In this document: positions 35,362 to 41,207 of the stretch, in pieces | How positions within the stretch are numbered: the stretch's first letter is position 1 | Layout: every line of letters begins with the position of its first letter | From: Flavobacterium sp. Root935 | GTDB taxonomy: Bacteria > Bacteroidota > Bacteroidia > Flavobacteriales > Flavobacteriaceae | Assembly (NCBI RefSeq): GCF_001429295.1 | Contig: NZ_LMJL01000008.1 | Location: 653,042-697,237, forward strand | Direction of reading: 5' to 3' | Length of the DNA stretch: 44,196 nucleotides | The notes under the pieces: model-generated | The model's database searches: none | What the model saw: only the letters and a program-made list of their open reading frames with translations | What the model was told of the DNA's origin: nothing | Program-made: the position numbers and the translations under genes

Positions 35362-35922
35362 CTATATCGCTGCTTTTCTGATTCGGCTTAGATGTCTTGG
35401 AGTTACTCCTAAATAGGAAGCTAAATATTGCAACGGAATTAACTCCAAATATTTTTTCTGATTTTTATAAAGTTCTTCATAACGCTGTGCGCCTGATAAT
35501 TTCTGAAAAGAAATCATTCTCTTTTGAAGGTTTACAAATTCTAGTTCTGTTAATTTCCTGCCCGTTTCCTGCCAGTTAAAACTTGATTTATATAATTCTT
35601 CCAGGCTTTTTCGATCTAAAACCTGTAATTCTGTATCTGCTAAGGCCTGAATGCTTTCTTCTGCTTTTTCTTCTGTTATAAAGCTGGCAAACGAAGCCAT
35701 AAATTCATTTTCAAAGGCAAAGCAATTGGTGATTTCATCTCCTTTATGATTGATAAAAAAGGAACGAAGAATTCCTTTCTTTATAAATACAATTTCATTG
35801 CAAACCTGATTCTCTGTTAATAAAAGTTCGCCTTTTTTCAGTGTTCGAAATGTGATTAAATCATCTAAAAGATCTAATTCTTCCTGAGAAAAATCTTGAA
35901 TGGACTGGAAAATTGACCTCAT
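35362..35922 (-). CDS. Crp/Fnr-family transcriptional regulator
   Basis: The 186 aa have an N-terminal cyclic-nucleotide-binding-like sensor (about 15-115: RTLKKGELLLTENQVCNEIVFIKKGILRSFF) and a C-terminal helix-turn-helix (about 150-184: IPLQYLASYLGVTPRHLSRI). The PRHLSRIR recognition helix is typical of the Bacteroidetes Crp-like regulators. The Arg/Glu pair that binds cAMP in Crp is not evident, and there is no Fnr cysteine cluster, so the ligand is unknown. It starts 16 nt after the TMEM175 gene, forming an operon with it. Targets may include the operon itself or the downstream oxidoreductase gene. Confidence 0.88.
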   Translation of the reverse strand: MRSIFQSIQDFSQEELDLLDDLITFRTLKKGELLLTENQVCNEIVFIKKGILRSFFINHKGDEITNCFAFENEFMASFASFITEEKAEESIQALADTELQVLDRKSLEELYKSSFNWQETGRKLTELEFVNLQKRMISFQKLSGAQRYEELYKNQKKYLELIPLQYLASYLGVTPRHLSRIRKAAI

Positions 35923-35938
35923 TTATTAAATATCAACT

Positions 35939-36511
35939 TTAAGAAAAAACTCTTTCAATTCTTTTATCAGGAATAAGCCATAGCATTGCTACTATAAAAT
36001 AAGCAGCTCCTGAGATCCATTCGTTATAAAATGAAGCTATTATTCCTATTATATACAAAACTGCAGAAGCTTTTCCTTTTAAATCTTTTCCTAATGCTTT
36101 AGCCAAGAGCGAATCTTTTCCTTCTGTATCAACAATTATTTTTTGAAGAATTACAAAAGCTATTGCGCACAACAACAAAATGACTCCGTATAGTGCCATT
36201 GCTGCTTTTGAGAAATTATGTTCTCCCATCCATCCTGTCGAAACTGGAATTAGGGATAACCAAAACAATAAATGCAGATTGCTCCACAAAATTTTTCCGT
36301 TTACTTTAGATAAACCGTGCAGTAAATAATGGTGATTGTTCCAGTAAATTCCAACGTAAATAAAACTCAATATATAACTTAAAAACTTAGGTATCAATGG
36401 TTTTAGATCTGCAAACTCGTTTCCTTCAGGCACTTTAATTTCTAAGATCATAATAGTTATTATAATTGCCAAAACACCATCACTAAAGGCTTCAAGTCTA
36501 GTTTTATTCAT
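35939..36511 (-). CDS. TMEM175-family potassium channel protein (DUF1211)
   Basis: Bacterial TMEM175 proteins form tetrameric K+ channels with six membrane helices per subunit. The 190 aa begin with the family signature RLEAFSDGVLAIIITIMIL (the FSDG motif in helix 1). A second conserved segment, YVGIYWNNHHYLLH, lies in helix 2-3, and about six hydrophobic segments are visible in all. It is followed 16 nt later by the Crp/Fnr regulator. The upstream gap contains the long inverted repeat at 36556-36628. The family assignment is firm; conduction in this organism is inferred. Confidence 0.85.
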   Translation of the reverse strand: MNKTRLEAFSDGVLAIIITIMILEIKVPEGNEFADLKPLIPKFLSYILSFIYVGIYWNNHHYLLHGLSKVNGKILWSNLHLLFWLSLIPVSTGWMGEHNFSKAAMALYGVILLLCAIAFVILQKIIVDTEGKDSLLAKALGKDLKGKASAVLYIIGIIASFYNEWISGAAYFIVAMLWLIPDKRIERVFS

Positions 36512-36555
36512 TTACTAAGATTTAAGTTTTCAACTTATAGGTTAAAAAAGTCTGT

Positions 36556-36628
36556 CACGAATTGCACAGATTTACACGGTTTTTTATGCTTTGTAAAATA
36601 TAACTTGTGTAAATCTGTGGAATTCGTG
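36556..36628. repeat. Long inverted repeat, 22-nt arms, 21 of 22 matching
   Basis: The left arm at 36556-36577 (core GCACAGATTTACAC) and the right arm at 36607-36628 (core GTGTAAATCTGTGG) are separated by 29 nt. The same words occur at 19666-19721, and related words (AATCTGCGTAATCTGC) at about 35322-35352. It lies between ppx and the TMEM175 gene and could be a transcribed hairpin or terminator. Confidence 0.8.
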
Positions 36629-36648
36629 GCAAAAAAAGTTATTGTACT

Positions 36649-37539
36649 TTAAATTTTTCCGTAATACATCGCTTTTACGATTCCGTCAGAAAGTCCAATT
36701 TTTGGAACGTAAATCTGGCGTGCGCCGCTCCACTTCATCGCATTTAGATAAATACGGGTAGCGTGAATAATAACGTCAGCACGGTCAGAATTCAGACCTA
36801 ATTCGGCAATTCTTTGCTCGTAAGACAAAGAATTTAAGAACGCATATTGTGAATTAATATAAATGTAAGAAAGCGGTTTTTCTTGCTGCTTTCCAGACAT
36901 TTTAAATAATTTATTAATGTTTCCTCCAGAACCAATTAAAGTAACTTCCTCGTATCCAGCTGTATTCGTTTTGATCCATTTTTCGATTTCGTCCCAAACC
37001 ACATCATGAACCATATTGTTCAGCAAACGAACGGTTCCAGCTTTAAAAGATCTCGAATTTATCATTTTTCCATCTGAGAATAATGTAAATTCAGTGCTTC
37101 CACCTCCCACATCTACAAAAAGATAGGTTTCGTCTGTTTTTAATAAATGATGTAAATCTGTAGAAGCAATAATTGCTGCTTCTTTTTTACCATCGATAAT
37201 TTCGATTTTAATGTCGGCTTTTTTCTTAATTAAAGCTACGACTTCTTTTGCATTATAGGCTTCACGCATTGCAGAAGTTGCAAATGCCATATAACGCTCT
37301 ACTTTATGTACTTTCATTAAAAGGTTAAATGCTTTCATAGCATCAACCATTCGGTCTATATTTTCTGGTGAAATTTCTCCAACTGTAAAGGCATCTTGTC
37401 CTAAACGAATTGGTACACGAACAAGGGAACTTTTGTTAAACTGTGGTTCTTTCCCATCTTGTTCCACAACGTTGGATATCAGAAGCCTCATGGCATTTGA
37501 ACCGATATCTATCGCTGCAAACTTCCTTATATTAATCAT
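36649..37539 (-). CDS. ppx: Exopolyphosphatase, Ppx/GppA family (short form)
   Basis: ASKHA-fold phosphatase that removes phosphate from polyphosphate or pppGpp. The ATG at 37539 (296 aa) is preferred over the GTG at 37545. Motifs are the N-terminal phosphate loop AAIDIGSNAMRLLI, the second phosphate motif FVDVGGGSTEFTLF and GSGGNINKL. The protein stops after the two ASKHA domains, lacking the extra C-terminal HD-like domain of the 513-aa E. coli Ppx; this short form is usual in Bacteroidetes. It follows ppk1 by 31 nt, so polyphosphate synthesis and breakdown are encoded together. Confidence 0.9.
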   Translation of the reverse strand: MINIRKFAAIDIGSNAMRLLISNVVEQDGKEPQFNKSSLVRVPIRLGQDAFTVGEISPENIDRMVDAMKAFNLLMKVHKVERYMAFATSAMREAYNAKEVVALIKKKADIKIEIIDGKKEAAIIASTDLHHLLKTDETYLFVDVGGGSTEFTLFSDGKMINSRSFKAGTVRLLNNMVHDVVWDEIEKWIKTNTAGYEEVTLIGSGGNINKLFKMSGKQQEKPLSYIYINSQYAFLNSLSYEQRIAELGLNSDRADVIIHATRIYLNAMKWSGARQIYVPKIGLSDGIVKAMYYGKI

Positions 37540-37570
37540 GCTCACTATATGATTTGAAATTGTTTTATTA

Positions 37571-39649
37571 TTAATTTACTTTTTGAGGAACCTCATCCAG
37601 CATTGCTATTTTATTCTGATAATACTTATAGGTCTCAAATTGTGCTCTAAATGGGGCATGATGATTTTTAGGTTTATATTTATTATCTAATTTATACGAA
37701 TGATATCTCACTTTTACGTTTCCTTTCCAGGCAATGTTAAAATTATCTATCAGTTCTTTTTTAATTTCAAGGTCATAGATCGGACACGTTACTTCAACTC
37801 TTCCGTCAAGATTTCTGGTCATGAAATCGGCAGATGAAATGTAAACTTCTGTTAAACCTGCATTTCCAAAAATATAAACTCTTGAATGTTCCAAATAATT
37901 ATCAACGATGCTTATGGCTTCAATGTTTTCGCTCATTCCCGGAATTCCAGGAATTAAAGAACAAATTCCTCTCACTTGAAGCTGAATTTTCACACCGGCA
38001 TTACTGGCTTCGTATAATTTATCGATCATTTTAAAATCGGATAAACTATTCATTTTTAATTTAATATGTGTCTTTCTACCCGCTAAGGCATGAAGAATTT
38101 CACGATCAATCAGTTTTATAAATTTTGTTCTGGTATAATGCGGCGACACAATTAAATGTTTGTATCTGTGAACTCTATAATTGATGTCAAAAAATTCAAA
38201 TATTTTTGATGTGTCTTTTAAAATTCCCTGATGGCAGGTAAGAAGCGTAACATCGGTATAAATTTTTGCTGTCGATTCGTTGAAATTTCCAGTTGAAATA
38301 AATCCGTAACGTCGGTTTTTATCTTCTTCTGTCCTTTCAATAACACATATTTTACTGTGTACTTTAAGACCTTTCATTCCAAAAATCAGTTCGATACCTT
38401 CTGTCTGCATTTGCTCTGCATAGGAAATATTCGAAGCTTCATCAAATCGCGCTTGAAGCTCGATTTGAACCACTACCCTTTTTCCATTCTTAGCAGCATT
38501 AATCAGCGAACTGATAATCTGTGAATTTTTTGCTAAACGATATAAAGTAATTTTAATACTTGTAACTTTAGGATCTAAAGCTGCTTCGCGCAAAAACTTT
38601 GTCAAATAAGAAAAAGACTGATATGGTGCATGTACCAAATAATCTTTTTTACTGATTTTTTCTAAAATACTTCCTTCTAAACTTAAACCCGGAACCGGAA
38701 GCGGCTCGTTTGGCTTATACAATAAATCGTAACGTCCTAAATTTGGAAAGCTCATATAATCACGTCGGTTGTGATATCTTCCTCCTGGAATAATACTATC
38801 TGTTTCGACGATTTTCATTTTATCTAGGAAGAAACGCAGCGTATCTTCTTCGATTAAACTATCATAAATAAAACGAACGGGTTCTCCTATTCGGCGGTCT
38901 TTTACAGATGTAGCAATTTTTTCGAGCATACTTTTACTCAAATCACTATCAATGTCCAATTGCGCATCACGAGTAATTTTGATCATGTGCGCAGAAACAG
39001 TCTTATAATCAAATATATTGAAGATGTTTTTCAGTTTAAAACGAATAACATCATCGATTAGAATTACATATTGTTTTTCGTCTTCTGAAGGAAGAACGAC
39101 AAACCTGTTTATGTTTTTCGGAATTTCAATTAATGCATATCGAACTTCATCATTTTTCAATTCCAAACGTACTGCCAAATATCCTAAGGTATCTTTTAAT
39201 ACTGGAAAAACAGCCAAATCATTCAGAATGATTGTTACTAATTCTGGACTTAATTTTTGGGTGAAAAAATCTTTTAAAAAGCATTCCTGCTTTGGCGTGA
39301 TCTGATCTTCGTTGATAATAAAAATGTTTTCAGATTCAAGCTCTGCTTCGATATTTCCTAAAATACGTAAACTTTCAGACTGCTGCTGAATTACGATTTC
39401 TGTAATATCTTTAATTAATTGATGGGCAGAAATACCTCCCAAATATTTTTCGCCAGAAATTCCAGAGAGACTCAATCTACGAATGGCTGCATACCGAACT
39501 CTAAAGAATTCATCTAAATTGTTTGAAAAAATTCCAACAAAACGCAGTCTGTCTAAAAGTGGAACCGTGTTGTCTGCTGCTTCTTGAAGCACTCTTGCAT
39601 TAAACGCTAACCAGCTTTTTTCTCTATCGATATATTTCTGTTCGTACAC
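37571..39649 (-). CDS. ppk1: Polyphosphate kinase 1
   Basis: Reversible transfer of phosphate from ATP to polyphosphate, usually membrane-associated. The 692 aa start at a GTG (39649), 5 nt after the sixA stop, and the first residues YIDREKSWLAFNARVLQEA match the family N-terminal domain. The catalytic C-terminal half contains KVTSIKITLYRLAKNSQI, the autophosphorylated histidine in GLKVHSKICVIER, and the second PLD-like site HSRVYIFGNAG with FMTRNLDGRVEV. Length is normal for PPK1. Transcribed with sixA upstream and ppx downstream, forming a polyphosphate operon. Confidence 0.96.
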   Translation of the reverse strand: MYEQKYIDREKSWLAFNARVLQEAADNTVPLLDRLRFVGIFSNNLDEFFRVRYAAIRRLSLSGISGEKYLGGISAHQLIKDITEIVIQQQSESLRILGNIEAELESENIFIINEDQITPKQECFLKDFFTQKLSPELVTIILNDLAVFPVLKDTLGYLAVRLELKNDEVRYALIEIPKNINRFVVLPSEDEKQYVILIDDVIRFKLKNIFNIFDYKTVSAHMIKITRDAQLDIDSDLSKSMLEKIATSVKDRRIGEPVRFIYDSLIEEDTLRFFLDKMKIVETDSIIPGGRYHNRRDYMSFPNLGRYDLLYKPNEPLPVPGLSLEGSILEKISKKDYLVHAPYQSFSYLTKFLREAALDPKVTSIKITLYRLAKNSQIISSLINAAKNGKRVVVQIELQARFDEASNISYAEQMQTEGIELIFGMKGLKVHSKICVIERTEEDKNRRYGFISTGNFNESTAKIYTDVTLLTCHQGILKDTSKIFEFFDINYRVHRYKHLIVSPHYTRTKFIKLIDREILHALAGRKTHIKLKMNSLSDFKMIDKLYEASNAGVKIQLQVRGICSLIPGIPGMSENIEAISIVDNYLEHSRVYIFGNAGLTEVYISSADFMTRNLDGRVEVTCPIYDLEIKKELIDNFNIAWKGNVKVRYHSYKLDNKYKPKNHHAPFRAQFETYKYYQNKIAMLDEVPQKVN

Positions 39650-39654
39650 TGTAA

Positions 39655-40140
39655 TTATTTTAAATCTTTGGGGAAAATAGTTTTATGTGTTTTGCCTTTA
39701 TCGATTGTGTTCCATCTGTCGGTATCAAATTGCAATGAGACAAAGCCAGATGTTGGAACATTTTCTATAAAAACATCCCCAAATTTATTAACAAAATTTG
39801 TAATAGCCTCGTTATGTCCGAAAAGAATAACGCTTTCAAAACTATTATCACACGATTTGATAACTTTTTCGAGTTGTTTGTCATCAAAAGTATAAAGGTC
39901 ATCCTTATAAACGATGCTTTCTATAGGGTAAGAAATGTTTTGTGCAAAGATTAAAGCTGTTTCTGAAGCTCTTGCTGCAGTACTGCTCCAAATTATATAG
40001 GTTTTAGGAAGGTAATCTGAGATATTTAATGACACATCATGCGCGTCTAAGATTCCTCTTTTCATTAACGGACGATCGAAATCTTTTAATGGTGCTTCCC
40101 AACTTGATTTAGCATGACGTATTAAAATAAGATTTTTCAT
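39655..40140 (-). CDS. sixA: SixA-like phosphohistidine phosphatase (histidine phosphatase superfamily)
   Basis: Small phosphatase of the RHG family; E. coli SixA dephosphorylates phosphohistidine on the ArcB/NPr systems. The ATG at 40140 is chosen (161 aa) rather than the TTG at 40146. The catalytic motif is LIRHAKSSW near the N-terminus. The second Arg and His are in SSTAARASETA and ILFGHNEAITNF. It is the first gene of the sixA-ppk1-ppx set. PPK1 works through a phosphohistidine intermediate, so a regulatory link is conceivable, but this is inference. The 490-nt gap upstream is AT-rich and divergent from the adhesin operon. Confidence 0.85.
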   Translation of the reverse strand: MKNLILIRHAKSSWEAPLKDFDRPLMKRGILDAHDVSLNISDYLPKTYIIWSSTAARASETALIFAQNISYPIESIVYKDDLYTFDDKQLEKVIKSCDNSFESVILFGHNEAITNFVNKFGDVFIENVPTSGFVSLQFDTDRWNTIDKGKTHKTIFPKDLK

Positions 40141-40146
40141 AAACAA

Positions 40147-40638
40147 TAAATTTAAAAACCTGACTTGCAGACTTATATTTTTAATTAAGTTCTAATTTAC
40201 AAAAGATATTTTAAACCTTTTCTTTTTTTTATTTGTGTTAACATTATATCCAAATTTTAACAAGAATGAATAGTTTATTAATCGTTAACTTTTAAGTATA
40301 ACATAAAACGCAGATTTTTCTTTTTTATGTACTTCATCTATAAAATGAGTATTTAGTCGATATTCTTTAAATTTTCAAAATTTTAACTAAATATTTGATT
40401 TTTAACAACTTACAATATTTAAAAACGCTCTATTTTCAACAAAAAAGCAAAAAAAATGTATTAAAAATTTGGCTTTTTTGTGTTAAAAAAAATACTTTTT
40501 GACGCTGTTTTATATACAAAAAATACATTTCAACGAGTTTTTAGGTTAGTTACAGACAAAAAAAATCAAAAATAAATAGACCCTATAACTTTGATTCTGT
40601 TAAAATTTTATAAATACTTCAAAACAAAGTCTTAAGTT
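40147..40638. other. AT-rich divergent intergenic region without a gene
   Basis: No supported ORF or RNA was seen. Many homopolymeric A and T tracts suggest bent DNA. The best promoter-like site is TAACTTTG at 40586-40593 on the plus strand, 46 nt before the small secreted protein gene. The sixA promoter must lie at its left end but was not resolved. Confidence 0.6.
40586..40593 (+). promoter_or_regulatory. Putative -7 element TAACTTTG of the adhesin operon
   Basis: It matches TAnnTTTG. No TTG box lies at 19-21 bp upstream. It would drive the small secreted protein gene and the adhesin. Confidence 0.45.
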
Positions 40639-41190
40639 ATGAGAACTAAATCTACTCTTGAAAAAGCAGTAAAATTTGTTTACAATTGTAAGTTTATTTT
40701 TTCGTTCAAAAAGAACATCTTTCAAAAAAACATTTTTTTCGTGCTGTTTTTTTTAACAACAACTTTTTCATTTGCTCAAAGTGAAAATGTGGATTCGTAC
40801 TTAACCAACTTAGAAAATTCGGGACAGGATTCTAAGCTTAGTGATCTCAAACATCTTCTTTACGATTTACAATCAGCTGTTTATGTTTCTTCTGGAGATA
40901 TAAATGTTTACGGCGACCAGCCTACTGCTTTGTTCACAGATATTAGTTCGGTTAATAGTCTTAATTCTTCTATTGCTACAAAAAGTGACATCGAAATTGT
41001 ATCGATTAAAATTGAAAAAACGACAGATTTAAACCAATCCATCGATCTGAATGCTTTCTCCGCTTTCGAAAAATTAAAATACATTTTCATCATTTCAGGA
41101 ATTGGGACTAATCCTTCTGTTATCAATAATTTGATAAAAAATGATACTTCAAAATATGTTCTTCTGTATAAAATTTCTATAGGCGGATAA
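40639..41190 (+). CDS. Small secreted protein preceding the giant adhesin, function unknown
   Basis: The 183 aa begin with an unusually long basic N-region (about 31 residues, with FKKNIFQKN) before the hydrophobic core FFVLFFLTTTFSFAQ and a likely cleavage after SFA. Mature residues include a possible amphipathic stretch LSDLKHLLYDLQSAVYV and a beta-rich end YIFIISGIGTNPS and YVLLYKISIGG. No Cys is left in the mature part and no family is recognised. It ends 17 nt before the adhesin ATG, so it is probably co-transcribed and may assist export or anchoring of the adhesin, a guess from context only. Confidence 0.7.
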   Translation: MRTKSTLEKAVKFVYNCKFIFSFKKNIFQKNIFFVLFFLTTTFSFAQSENVDSYLTNLENSGQDSKLSDLKHLLYDLQSAVYVSSGDINVYGDQPTALFTDISSVNSLNSSIATKSDIEIVSIKIEKTTDLNQSIDLNAFSAFEKLKYIFIISGIGTNPSVINNLIKNDTSKYVLLYKISIGG

Positions 41191-41207
41191 TTTAAAAAAC
41201 TACTATT

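Noticed and set aside
34623..36511. Potassium-efflux (Kef-like) island formed by the oxidoreductase and the TMEM175 channel
   Set aside because: The oxidoreductase has general Flavodoxin_2 motifs only and is 160 nt away from the regulator; no KefB/KefC transporter is present.
40147..40638. Small genes in the AT-rich gap before the adhesin operon
   Set aside because: Stops are frequent in all frames on both strands and no start with coding-like composition was found.
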